A DNA stretch of 43,099 nucleotides from the NCBI RefSeq assembly GCF_000829435.1, contig NZ_JXRP01000012.1, forward strand, positions 1 through 43,099, given 5' to 3'. The notes under the pieces were generated by a model. It saw only the letters and a program-made list of their open reading frames with translations. It made no database searches and was not told the origin of the DNA. Numbering within the stretch: position 1 is the stretch's first letter; every line of letters starts with the position of its first letter. The stretch is from Jeotgalibacillus soli (GTDB lineage: Bacteria > Bacillota > Bacilli > Bacillales > Jeotgalibacillaceae). This document shows, in pieces, positions 26,497 through 34,906 of this stretch. Made by a program: the position numbers and the translations under genes.

Positions 26497-27180
26497 ATGA
26501 AAAAAGTTTTGATGCTTCTATTAGCCATTTCGTTTCTTTCTGTGAATGCTGTTTCAGCTGAAGAAGCAACACCAATTTTAAAGACTGGCAATATTAATGT
26601 TTCTTATGAGGATGCGGTCAATGTAAGGGAAGAAATTACTATAGCAAATGCAGAAACGATTCCCGATGCAAAACTAGAGCACATTGTAACAAAAATTGAA
26701 AGTGCAAAACTAGAAAATTTGATTATCACCTCGAATAATAAGCACCTGGAGTACCAAACACAGGAAGGAAATTCTGTAGATAAAATTTATGTGAACCTTC
26801 CGGATGAGATTCAAGGGGATTTTACTTATGAAATCTCTTACCAATTACAAAACGTTGAAATAGAAAAAATTCCTATACTTGTTCCAGCGTTTAGTACAGA
26901 TGGGAATGGAAACGTTATATCACTAAATATAGATCTGCCTGAAGGGATCTATATTCATGAATCATTTCCAATTATTGATTCTGGAGATTCCGGATCTGTA
27001 GAAGAGCAGATGATGAATATTCCAAGCTTTGTTGGTCTTGAAACAGGTGCTTCGCCTGCAGGATTTTTTACTACCTCAAATATTTATACTATTTTCGGAT
27101 TAGCAGTTATTTTGGCCATTATTTTGGCCTGGCTTTTGAATGAAAGAAAAAATAAGGCAGGTGAAGCGGCAAATGTTTAA
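26497..27180 (+). CDS. Membrane-anchored extracytoplasmic protein of unknown function
   Basis: The 227-residue product starts with a signal peptide (MKKVLMLLLAISFLSVNAVS, cleavage likely after Ala in VSAEE), has an about 165-residue outer domain rich in beta-strand patterns and no cysteine, and ends with one membrane helix (YTIFGLAVILAIILAWLL) and a short basic tail (NERKNKAGE). ATG 26497 follows AAGGGGGAAAG. Its stop overlaps the start of a 31-codon membrane ORF, which precedes a sodium symporter, so the three probably work together, for instance as an outer substrate-handling or stabilising subunit. I know no family for it. Confidence 0.8.
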   Translation: MKKVLMLLLAISFLSVNAVSAEEATPILKTGNINVSYEDAVNVREEITIANAETIPDAKLEHIVTKIESAKLENLIITSNNKHLEYQTQEGNSVDKIYVNLPDEIQGDFTYEISYQLQNVEIEKIPILVPAFSTDGNGNVISLNIDLPEGIYIHESFPIIDSGDSGSVEEQMMNIPSFVGLETGASPAGFFTTSNIYTIFGLAVILAIILAWLLNERKNKAGEAANV

Positions 27181-27268
27181 TCTTGGAACTCCTTTTACCT
27201 TATTTATTATTTATACAATTGTCTGGATTGCAGGATATTTCATGTGGGCTGTAAAAAGTGAAAAATAA
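27173..27268 (+). CDS. 31-residue membrane microprotein, probable symporter accessory
   Basis: ATG 27173 has AGGTGA (27159-27164) 8 bases upstream and overlaps the previous gene by 8 bases. The product, MFNLGTPFTLFIIYTIVWIA followed by GYFMWAVKSEK, is a single membrane helix with a short basic end. The sodium:solute symporter gene starts 21 bases downstream. Small one-helix proteins are often encoded just before SSS-family symporters in Firmicutes and other bacteria, where they are thought to assist the carrier. Good ribosome binding site, overlap and spacing make this a real gene although very short. Confidence 0.72.
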   Translation: MFNLGTPFTLFIIYTIVWIAGYFMWAVKSEK

Positions 27269-27289
27269 ATTCTAGGGAGGGGGAGGGGA

Positions 27290-28726
27290 ATGGGAATGTT
27301 TGATGTTAGTACTACATTTTATGTGGTTTTAGTGTTATATTTCGCAGTCATTCTTGGAATAGGCATATGGTCTGGAACCAAAAACAAAGGAACAGAAGAT
27401 TTTTTGGTGGCTGGAAGATCAATTGGTCCATTAGTAGGAGGGGCCGCATTTGCTGCTACTCAAATGAGTGCAGGTACGTTTGTAGGGACTCTTGGAGTAC
27501 ATTATTTAACTGGTGGAAGCTTCCTTTGGATTTGGTGCGGTCTTTGGTTTGGCTGGCTGGTGGCTGCCACACTTGTTGGGCCAAAATTTCAGGCATTCAA
27601 AGGCTTGACTGTTCCTGATTATGTGGGAACAAGATTTAACAGTAAAGCTGCGCGCGCAATATCAGCTTTATTAATCTTAATTGCATATACAGTCTATTTG
27701 ACAGCGCAGTACCAGGCTGGAGGCAATATTTTCCAAACTCTTTTCGGAATTCCATTTATCTGGGGGGCCGTTATTACTGTAAGTATTACATTGCTATATA
27801 CAATGATCGGCGGTATGCGTGCGACAGCTTATAGTGATTTTGTTCAAGCAATCATTATGGCTGGATGTTTCTTTGCAGCCCTTCCATTGCTTTTTAATCA
27901 GGCAGGAGGAACTGAATTTGTCGGGAGCTTCTTATCTGAATTCAGTCCTAATATGTTAAGCTGGCATTTTGGATTTAAAGAGTTGCTAGGCTTTGGAGCA
28001 GCATTTGGGTTTTCCATGGCGGCAGCACCATATGAATTAGCAAGAATGTATACTCTCAAGGATCGTAAAACCGTAAAATTGGCAATTGGATACTCCTTTA
28101 TTTTCCAGGCGGTAGTTGGAATTTCTGTTGCTGCATCAGGCATGGCTATCCGTTCACTTTATCCGTATATGTCAACACCGGATATTGCATCAACAATCAT
28201 GGCAATCAATATTCTACCGCCAGTTGTTGGATCACTCATTATATTAGCAATACTTTCAGCGATCATGAGTACAGTTTCTGGAATCATGATGGTATCAGCT
28301 TCGGCATTTTCACATGATTTCTATGCAACAATGATAAAGCCGAATGCAACAGAACGGGAAAAAATGAACGTCAACAGGCTGGCCGTTTTAATTTTAGGAA
28401 TAATCCCTATATTTCTAGCATTAAAAAAGCTCGATATTGTTCAATTTATTGTAATCCTCCAGGCGTCTTTAACAGCCAGTTTTTTCTTTGCAACAGTTAT
28501 TCTTGGCCTTAACTGGAAAAGAGGAACGGCTGCAGGAGCTATAGCATCAATGATCGGCGGATTCTCTACTGCATTAATCTGGTATTTAATAGGCAACCCA
28601 TTTGGGCTCAATGAAGTTATTCCGGGAGTATTTGTAAGTTTTCTTTTATTCATTGGGGTTAGTCTTATTACAAAACCAGTTCCAAAAGGATCATTGCAGC
28701 CCTTTTTTGAGGATGAAGCTGTTTAG
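27290..28726 (+). CDS. Sodium:solute symporter (SSS family)
   Basis: The 478-residue carrier has about 13 membrane segments. The unwound first helix region AGRSIGPLVGGAAFAATQMS and the SSS signature YTMIGGMRATAYSDFVQA are present, as is SAIMSTVSGIMMVSASAFSH (sodium-site helix). Relatives import amino acids, pantothenate, sugars or carboxylates with sodium. GGGAGGGGGAGG lies just before ATG 27290; ATG 27296 would have better spacing and is an alternative start. It follows the outer-membrane-side protein and microprotein in one transcription unit and precedes an M20 peptidase by 135 bases, which suggests that its cargo is an amide or peptide cut inside the cell. Confidence 0.9.
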   Translation: MGMFDVSTTFYVVLVLYFAVILGIGIWSGTKNKGTEDFLVAGRSIGPLVGGAAFAATQMSAGTFVGTLGVHYLTGGSFLWIWCGLWFGWLVAATLVGPKFQAFKGLTVPDYVGTRFNSKAARAISALLILIAYTVYLTAQYQAGGNIFQTLFGIPFIWGAVITVSITLLYTMIGGMRATAYSDFVQAIIMAGCFFAALPLLFNQAGGTEFVGSFLSEFSPNMLSWHFGFKELLGFGAAFGFSMAAAPYELARMYTLKDRKTVKLAIGYSFIFQAVVGISVAASGMAIRSLYPYMSTPDIASTIMAINILPPVVGSLIILAILSAIMSTVSGIMMVSASAFSHDFYATMIKPNATEREKMNVNRLAVLILGIIPIFLALKKLDIVQFIVILQASLTASFFFATVILGLNWKRGTAAGAIASMIGGFSTALIWYLIGNPFGLNEVIPGVFVSFLLFIGVSLITKPVPKGSLQPFFEDEAV

Positions 28727-28757
28727 TGGTTATGACTCAGTTGGTTTTGATGCAATC

Positions 28758-28772
28758 CCCTACCGAACCCTA
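28758..28772 (+). promoter_or_regulatory. Phased CCCTA pair between symporter and M20 gene
   Basis: CCCTA at 28758 and 28768 are spaced 10 bases, like the repeats before the two sigma-54 promoters. No -24/-12 element follows, so a regulatory role is only a guess. Confidence 0.25.
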
Positions 28773-28861
28773 AAACTATGATTTCGTCAAGAAAGATTAA
28801 AATATGAATAAAAAAATTAGAATAGATCTTCATTATCAAATAAAAGAAAGAGGTACAAAGA

Positions 28862-30100
28862 ATGGAAGACATAATCAATAAAATAGTGGAATCTATGAGT
28901 GATGAAATTGTAGGATTCTTGCAAAATCTCATTCAGATTCCGAGTGAAAATCCACCAGGGAATTATGAGGAAATATCGATATTTCTTCAGAATGAATTAA
29001 ATTTATTAGGCTTTGAGACCAAGGTGGTCAATGTACCTGAAGAGGAGACTCATAAAGCGAAGCTGACAACACCTCGCCAGAATGTCATTGCAATAATGAA
29101 GGGAGAAGGGGGGGGGAAAAACTTAATCTTTAATTCGCATATTGATACCGTTCCGATTGGCAACGCTGACCTTTGGACATTCCCTCCATTTTCTGGAACG
29201 ATTGCAGATGGTAAAATTTACGGAAGAGGAGCTACAGATTCAAAAGGAAGGTTAGCTGCGTATATTATGGCAGCTGTTGCCTTGAAGAGGTCCGGGATTT
29301 CATTAAAAGGTGATATTATCATTGCAGCCACCTGTGATGAAGAAACAGGTGGCGTATTAGGAGCTGGCTACGTTACGAAACAAAATTTAGTATCTGGCGA
29401 TATGGTTGTCGTTGAGGGATACAGTAATCACATCGTTCGAGCAATGGCAGGCGTCCTTCAGCTAAGAATAAAATCAACGGGTGTTCCTGCTCATGCGGCT
29501 TTTAAATGGAAAGGGAAAAACGCAGTTGAAAAAATGGCAAAAGTCATTCTAGGGCTTACTGATTTACAAAAGCAATTAGAGAATGAGCCTTCAGAGATTG
29601 AAGGCATGAGATATACCACGGTTAACGTTGGAATGATCAACGGTGGAACCAAAGTCAACGTGGTGCCAGGCTCATGTGAGATAGAAGTTGATTTTAGAGT
29701 CATTCCTGAGCACCCCCTTGTTGAAATTTATAATAGAGTAACGACAATGATAGAAAAGCTTCAGCTTGAAGATCCGGAAATGGATATTCAGGTTGAGAGA
29801 TTACCAGACTTTCAAACCAACCCAACGGTTACCGAAGAGAATTCATCGTTAATAAAAGAATTGCAATCCGCGATTAAGGAAGTAACGGGAAGAACTCTGC
29901 CTGTAGTTGGGATGCTGGGGCAATCCGATACTCGCTGGTTTATAGAGCAAGGCATACCAGGCATCAATTTTGGACCTGGCACGAGTGACAATAATCTACA
30001 TAGCTATGATGAGTTTATGGAAATTGAAGATCTCATACAGACAACAAAAATATTAGCTGTTCTTGCCAAGAACTATTGCGTGGCTAAGCAGTTTGTTTGA
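28862..30100 (+). CDS. M20 family deacylase/peptidase (ArgE/DapE/ACY1 type)
   Basis: The 412-residue enzyme carries His93 and Asp95 in NSHIDTVP, bridging Asp126 in GRGATDSKG, catalytic Glu160 with Glu161 in CDEETGG, and VEGYSN at the fourth ligand position; the C-terminal His is in DNNLHSYDEF. STGVPAHAAFKWKGKNAVEK marks the dimerisation domain. Members remove acyl groups from N-acyl amino acids (N-acetylornithine, succinyl-diaminopimelate) or cut dipeptides. ATG 28862 follows AGAGGT. It is cytoplasmic and the last gene of the racemase operon; a perfect 34-bp palindrome follows its stop. Confidence 0.9.
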   Translation: MEDIINKIVESMSDEIVGFLQNLIQIPSENPPGNYEEISIFLQNELNLLGFETKVVNVPEEETHKAKLTTPRQNVIAIMKGEGGGKNLIFNSHIDTVPIGNADLWTFPPFSGTIADGKIYGRGATDSKGRLAAYIMAAVALKRSGISLKGDIIIAATCDEETGGVLGAGYVTKQNLVSGDMVVVEGYSNHIVRAMAGVLQLRIKSTGVPAHAAFKWKGKNAVEKMAKVILGLTDLQKQLENEPSEIEGMRYTTVNVGMINGGTKVNVVPGSCEIEVDFRVIPEHPLVEIYNRVTTMIEKLQLEDPEMDIQVERLPDFQTNPTVTEENSSLIKELQSAIKEVTGRTLPVVGMLGQSDTRWFIEQGIPGINFGPGTSDNNLHSYDEFMEIEDLIQTTKILAVLAKNYCVAKQFV

Positions 30101-30113
30101 GAGGTTCTCGTAC

Positions 30114-30147
30114 AGTAATAGCAATTGTGTACACAATTGCTATTACT
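30114..30147. repeat. 34-bp perfect palindrome after the racemase operon
   Basis: AGTAATAGCAATTGTGT is followed directly by its exact complement. It starts 13 bases after the M20 stop and lacks a T run. It could form a very stable 3' hairpin, or be a protein-binding site centred on GTGTACAC. Confidence 0.9.
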
Positions 30148-30250
30148 TATAAAGTGGTTCTTTATATCATGGTATTTGCAGTAGGACTTGATTTAATCCC
30201 TTTTATAATGCAGCACTTTCTTCAATTGATCCAATTATACAAACTACGTT

Positions 30251-30772
30251 GTTGAGGTTGTTGGGGCATCCGGAGGGCTTGGATCTGCGCAGGTAGAAAT
30301 AGCTGTAGCTGCTGGCGTCATAGTGATTGGAACAGCAAATACAGAGGGGAAATGTCAAAAGGCTCGTGAAAAAGGGGCAATTGAGATGTTTGACTCCAAA
30401 GATGACTGGGAAACGGAAGTTTTAGTCTGGACAAATAATCAAGGAGTTTTCGTTGATTTTGATGCAGTAGGAGCGCCGACCATTCGCCATAGCTTGCGAT
30501 GTCTTGAAATTGGTGGCAAATTAGTTCTTTCCGGAGCAACTGCGGGAGATTCACCAGACCTGAGCATAAGGGAAATTTATCAGCGGCACCGTAAAATACT
30601 CGGGGTGCCTATGGGGAATTGGGAAGATTTCCTGTAGGTAACTGAACTTATGTGGAAAGGTAGGTTATTCCCGTCCATCCATAGGGTTTATATGTTGGAT
30701 GAAATTGCTGAAGCTCAGCATGCGTTAGAAGAACGACAGCAGTTTGGAGAAATCGTCATTAAAATGAGCTGA
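30251..30772 (+). pseudogene. Zinc-independent MDR oxidoreductase, C-terminal remnant
   Basis: The frame reads VEVVGASGGLGSAQVEIAVA (Rossmann glycine motif), then KAREKGAIEMFD, FDAVGAPTIRHSLRCLEIGG and GVPMGNWEDFL, meets TAG at 30635-30637, and goes on in frame through LDEIAEAQHALEERQQFGEI to TGA 30770-30772. This is the nucleotide-binding and C-terminal half of an NADPH:quinone reductase or crotonyl-CoA reductase-type enzyme. The N-terminal catalytic half is missing and one nonsense change interrupts the remainder, so it is not functional. It differs from the MDR tail at 13105-13398, so the two are not copies. Confidence 0.85.
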
Positions 30773-30791
30773 AATGAAGAATTAAATTTAC

Positions 30792-30820
30792 AACAGCCTT
30801 TCCATAGGTTGTTTTCTATT
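30792..30820 (+). terminator. Terminator after the MDR relic
   Basis: AACAGCCT (30792-30799) pairs with AGGTTGTT (30806-30813) with one G-T pair, followed by a T-rich run. Confidence 0.65.
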
Positions 30821-30897
30821 TTTTTTGAATATTCTTATTGATTAAACAGTGGAATAACTTTACAATACCCTATATTAAATCTTTTAGGGGGATTAGG

Positions 30898-32958
30898 TTG
30901 CCAAGAATATTAGTACTTACTAAAGATGATCGAACCTTTAAACTGTTCAATGACCAAATTACTGCTTTTTTCCAGGGGGAAGTGACAACCTTATCCAGCA
31001 AAGAGCATGAAAATGATGAAGAAGCAGACTTAATTCTTTTATCCAACAAAGAACTTCTACTCGATACATACCCCTCTGATAAAGTTTTAATAGCAAGACG
31101 GACGATCAATGTTGCCAGGCTGGAAAAACTTATCTCTTTGCCCCAAGGGAGTGAGTGCCTTGTTATCAACAATTTAGCTGACACTGCATCAGAAACAATA
31201 GAATTATTGGAGAACTTTGGTTTTAAGTTTAAGTTCTTTCCTTATTTTCCGGGATTAAAAAAATACCCCAAGATTGATATCGCGATAGTACCTGAAGCCA
31301 TTGAAATGGTACCTAAAGACATAAAGAATATCATTAATATTGGGCTGAGGCCTTTGGACTTCTCCACTTTAATTGAAATAGCGCTCATATTAAATATTAA
31401 TATTGATCGAGCGAATATCCAATCTGCAAGGTATATACAGGAAATTATTAGTTTAAGCAGACAGCTTTCATATTCCTTCAACCAAGTTAGCCATCTAAAT
31501 CAACAACTGGATGCTATCTTAAATACTGTACACGATGGAATTCTGGCTACAGATGCGGGAAAGAACATAATAAAAATCAACAACTCTGCAAAAAAAATCC
31601 TCGGAATAAACAGTTCTGAAAAAGAAATACTTGGCAGGAACATTGCTGATATACTGCCAAAGCTATCAATTAACAGTGCAAGTACAAAAGATCAGGTCTC
31701 TGGCGAAAATCATGTTATCTCTTTAAATGACAGGAAAATAATTATAAATAAAAGCTCCTTTGAAGTAGAACAAAAAAATATAGGTGAAGTGACTGCATTC
31801 CAGGATGTTACAAGAATACAGCAGTTGGAGAGGGAGATTAGAAAAAAAATACAAAGTAAGGGCTTTTCTCCAAAATATTCAGTTGGTGATATCATAGGGC
31901 AAAGTCCAAAAATTAGAGATATCCAGCTTGTTATGCATAAAATAGCGAAAACGGATAGAACAGTCTTAATTTTGGGTGAAAATGGTACTGGCAAAGAATT
32001 ATTTGCTCATTCAGTTCATCAGCTTTCGTTACGGAAAAATGGTCCTTTTATTCCTGTCAATTTTGCCGGCTTGCCCGATTCATTGGCAGAAAGTGAGTTG
32101 TTCGGGTATGAAGAAGGTACTTTTACTGGAGCAGTAAGGGGGGGCAAACAAGGACTTTTTGAATTAGCTCATAATGGGACGATTTTCCTTGACGAAATTG
32201 GTGATGCTCCTAAAAGCCTGCAAACATTGCTTTTGAGAGTGTTACAGGAAAAGCAGGTAATGAGAGTTGGAGGAAGGAGTATTATTCCAGTAGATGTGCG
32301 AGTAATTGCTGCAACCAATAAGGATTTAAAGAAGCAGGTCGAGGAAGGAAGCTTTCGAGAGGATTTATATTATCGCTTGTTCGTACTTCCATTACGCATA
32401 CCATCGCTTAAAGAAAGAAGAGAAGATATACCTGATTTAATAAATCACTTTATCAGAAATTTCTCTTCTGCTATACCCGTTATAACCAGTGAAGTAATGG
32501 ATACTCTGATTTACTATGATTGGCCTGGAAACGTAAGAGAGTTGGTGAGTGTTGTTCAATACATGACAACCGTTATGGAAAACAACATAGTTACAATGGA
32601 AGATTTGCCTGAGCAATTCAGGTATGAGGAAAAGCCACCTCCGGAATCGGACGAGCTTGTGGTTCGATTGGTAAAAGAATGGGATTTGGTAGATTTTTAT
32701 ACAATACTTACCTGTCTGCTTGAAGCGAAAAATGAGCGGAAAAGTATTGGAAGAGGTAAAATCGTTTCTTACTGTTCTGATAAAGGAATACTTCTAAGTG
32801 ACCAACAGGTTCGGCACAGAATGGAAATATTAAGAGATTTAGGATTAATTTATTCTGGAACAAAAGGACAAGGGAGCAGAATATCTCAATTGGGCTTAAG
32901 TACATATCCAATAATCGAGAAGACAATGAGACAAAATGAGTTATATTTTCAATTGTAG
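30898..32958 (+). CDS. Sigma-54-dependent transcriptional activator with PAS domain
   Basis: The 686-residue protein activates sigma-54 RNA polymerase. Order: an about 170-residue N-terminal domain of unrecognised type (PRILVLTKDDRTFKLFND start), a short coiled coil, a PAS domain (about 200-305; LDAILNTVHDGILATDAGKN), and an AAA+ domain with Walker A GENGTGKE (360-367), the sigma-54 loop as GTFTGA (407-412) in place of GAFTGA, and Walker B IFLDEIGD (Asp432-Glu433). The C-terminus (about 590-686) looks like a winged helix (QQVRHRMEILRDLGLIYSGT) rather than the usual Fis helix. TTG 30898 stands 6 bases after AGGGGG. Its likely targets are the two -24/-12 promoters on either side. Confidence 0.92.
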   Translation: MPRILVLTKDDRTFKLFNDQITAFFQGEVTTLSSKEHENDEEADLILLSNKELLLDTYPSDKVLIARRTINVARLEKLISLPQGSECLVINNLADTASETIELLENFGFKFKFFPYFPGLKKYPKIDIAIVPEAIEMVPKDIKNIINIGLRPLDFSTLIEIALILNINIDRANIQSARYIQEIISLSRQLSYSFNQVSHLNQQLDAILNTVHDGILATDAGKNIIKINNSAKKILGINSSEKEILGRNIADILPKLSINSASTKDQVSGENHVISLNDRKIIINKSSFEVEQKNIGEVTAFQDVTRIQQLEREIRKKIQSKGFSPKYSVGDIIGQSPKIRDIQLVMHKIAKTDRTVLILGENGTGKELFAHSVHQLSLRKNGPFIPVNFAGLPDSLAESELFGYEEGTFTGAVRGGKQGLFELAHNGTIFLDEIGDAPKSLQTLLLRVLQEKQVMRVGGRSIIPVDVRVIAATNKDLKKQVEEGSFREDLYYRLFVLPLRIPSLKERREDIPDLINHFIRNFSSAIPVITSEVMDTLIYYDWPGNVRELVSVVQYMTTVMENNIVTMEDLPEQFRYEEKPPPESDELVVRLVKEWDLVDFYTILTCLLEAKNERKSIGRGKIVSYCSDKGILLSDQQVRHRMEILRDLGLIYSGTKGQGSRISQLGLSTYPIIEKTMRQNELYFQL

Positions 32959-32964
32959 GTTGTG

Positions 32965-32989
32965 GGCTGTCCTTATAGGCAGCCTTTTT
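32965..32989 (+). terminator. Terminator of the activator gene
   Basis: GGCTGTC (32965-32971) pairs with GGCAGCC (32978-32984) with one G-T pair, followed by TTTTT; it begins 6 bases after the stop. Confidence 0.85.
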
Positions 32990-32992
32990 CAT

Positions 32993-33016
32993 CCTAAACA
33001 ACCCTAATGACAGGGT
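32993..33016 (+). promoter_or_regulatory. CCTAA repeats and ACCCT/AGGGT inverted repeat, candidate enhancer
   Basis: CCTAA at 32993 and 33003 are spaced 10 bases, and ACCCT (33001-33005) forms an inverted repeat with AGGGT (33012-33016). The site is about 55-70 bases upstream of the -24 element and shares CAACCCTAA with the upstream region of the racemase promoter. Confidence 0.4.
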
Positions 33017-33064
33017 ATTTGTTTAAAAAAAGTCCCATATTTTTTATTCTATAGATTGAAAAAG

Positions 33065-33081
33065 TTGGCACACAACTTGCA
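33065..33081 (+). promoter_or_regulatory. Sigma-54 (-24/-12) promoter of the second M28 gene
   Basis: TTGGCACACAACTTGCA matches TGGCAC-N5-TTGC with correct 10-base spacing between GG and GC. The start point would be near 33092, so ATG 33128 is the usable start. Confidence 0.9.
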
Positions 33082-33127
33082 TAAATAATTAATGAGAAAC
33101 AATTGTATTAGAAAGGGGAAAATAAAA

Positions 33128-34891
33128 ATGACAAATGCAACAACTAATGCCCTGGAGAAAATTTTGCTTGATGAAATTAGTACTGAAGTGCCCCAAGCAG
33201 TTCTTGAAAGATTCAGTACATTGGTGCGTGAGTCTGGTAGTGAGGATGAAAAAATTGCAGCACGATTTTTAACAGATTATCTGGATAATTGGGGGGTACC
33301 ACATAAGGTTCATCAGCCTGATTTATATTTGAGTGTTCCCAAAAGTGCCCAATTAAAAGTGACATCACCAATTGAAAAAGAATTCCGCGTCAAAACGCCG
33401 GCTTTTTCTGTTATAACGGGAGATCAAGCCGTTAGTGGGGAGCTAGTCTATATATCTACTGGTTACGCCAAAGGAATTAATGATATTTTCGGAACAAAAG
33501 TACCAGAAAATATCGGGAATATGGAAGGGAAAATTATCCTTACTGAAGGATATCCTATGCCAGGAAAAGTTCAAGAATTTGCTGAAATGGGTGTAAATGC
33601 AATGATTTTTATCAGCCCGGGAAATAATATTCACGAGGGGATTTGTACAACCATCTGGGGAGCGCCTGACTTGGATAATATGAATAATGAACCGAAAATT
33701 CCGGTGCTCGCAATTAATAAACCCGATGGAGAAGAACTTAAGAATCTAAGCAAAAATGATAAAGTGACTCTTGAATTTAAAACTTTTCTAGAGAAGGGTT
33801 GGTTCACCTGTCCAGTTATTGATATTTTTATTGAAGGAACGGAAGAACCAGAAAAATATGTACTTCTGCATGGCCATATCGATTCCTGGCATGAAGGTAT
33901 CGGTGATAATGCAACAGGAAATGCTTCCTTGCTTGAAATGGCCCGTATTTTTTACAAGCACAGGGACAAGTTAAAGAGGAGTATTCGTATAGCTGTTTGG
34001 CCGGGCCATTCAACTGGAAGATATGCAGGTTCGACTTGGTTCGTTGACCAATTCGGGTTAGATTTAGACAAGAACTGTATCGCTCAGGTTAACTGTGATT
34101 CTCCTGGGTGCCGTTGGGCCACTTCCTATGAATATATGATGTGGATGAGTGAGGTAGATGAATTTTGTTCTAGTGTAGTAAAGGATGCAGTTGATCAGCC
34201 TGCTAAAGGTACAAGACCTCTTCGTGCGGGAGATTACTCCTTCAATAATATTGGGATTACGTCATTCTTCATGCTTTCTTCCAGTATTCCAGAAGATGTT
34301 CTAAAGGAAAAGGGCTACTATCCTGTTGGAGGATGCGGGGCAAACATTGAGTGGCATACTGAAGAAGATTTAATGCATGTGGCCGATATGGACATTCTTG
34401 TTAAGGATCTGAAAGTATACATTACAGGTGTTCTACGCGCAGCAAATACGACTGTTCATCCATTTAATTTTGTTGGCACGGCTGAGGAATTTGACAAAAC
34501 AATTAGAGCTTATCAAGACGCTGCTAGTGAACATTTTGACTTTACTCCGGCATTAGAGGAAACTGCAGCACTACGCCAGGATTTAATATCTTTCTATGAA
34601 AAAGTAGATATACTGAAAGATCAGGGAATTTCTGAACCGGAAGTAAAGAAAGTAAACGAAATTATAGAGAAACTGGCAAGGATTATGATTCCAATTAATT
34701 TCGCTAAGAAAGGAAAGTTTTGGCATGATTCTGCCTTAAATGTGCCTGCTCTTCCGGATATTGCTCCGGCTCTGAACTTTAATCAATTGCAGGAAGGCTC
34801 ACATGAATACAGAGTTTTAAGAACACATTTAACCCGTGGCCAAAATCGCGTCATCTGGGCGCTGCAGCAAGCACGTGAATTACTAGTTTAA
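33128..34891 (+). CDS. M28 family peptidase with PA domain, variant active site (second copy)
   Basis: The 587-residue protein parallels the M28 gene at 19957. M28 zinc ligands: His250 in HGHIDSW, Asp260 in GDNATGN, Asp324 in NCDSPG, His410 in EWHTEED. The expected Glu-Glu motif is replaced by WPGHSTGRYAGS (His294-Ser295). A PA-type domain precedes and a helical domain follows the peptidase domain. It has its own sigma-54 promoter and terminator. ATG 33128 follows AAAGGGGA; an upstream in-frame ATG at 33092 coincides with the expected transcript start. It has no signal peptide. The relation to the first copy suggests an old duplication with separate control: Lrp-linked for one, sigma-54 for the other. 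Confidence 0.87.
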   Translation: MTNATTNALEKILLDEISTEVPQAVLERFSTLVRESGSEDEKIAARFLTDYLDNWGVPHKVHQPDLYLSVPKSAQLKVTSPIEKEFRVKTPAFSVITGDQAVSGELVYISTGYAKGINDIFGTKVPENIGNMEGKIILTEGYPMPGKVQEFAEMGVNAMIFISPGNNIHEGICTTIWGAPDLDNMNNEPKIPVLAINKPDGEELKNLSKNDKVTLEFKTFLEKGWFTCPVIDIFIEGTEEPEKYVLLHGHIDSWHEGIGDNATGNASLLEMARIFYKHRDKLKRSIRIAVWPGHSTGRYAGSTWFVDQFGLDLDKNCIAQVNCDSPGCRWATSYEYMMWMSEVDEFCSSVVKDAVDQPAKGTRPLRAGDYSFNNIGITSFFMLSSSIPEDVLKEKGYYPVGGCGANIEWHTEEDLMHVADMDILVKDLKVYITGVLRAANTTVHPFNFVGTAEEFDKTIRAYQDAASEHFDFTPALEETAALRQDLISFYEKVDILKDQGISEPEVKKVNEIIEKLARIMIPINFAKKGKFWHDSALNVPALPDIAPALNFNQLQEGSHEYRVLRTHLTRGQNRVIWALQQARELLV

Positions 34892-34906
34892 AAGAAATAA
34901 CTTTAA

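Noticed and set aside
27367-27618. Plus-strand ORF inside the symporter gene
   Set aside because: Out of frame within a strongly supported SSS symporter, with no ribosome binding site or domain.
33092-33127. Upstream ATG of the second M28 gene
   Set aside because: It coincides with the expected transcript start, so it could not have a ribosome binding site; ATG 33128 follows AAAGGGGA.
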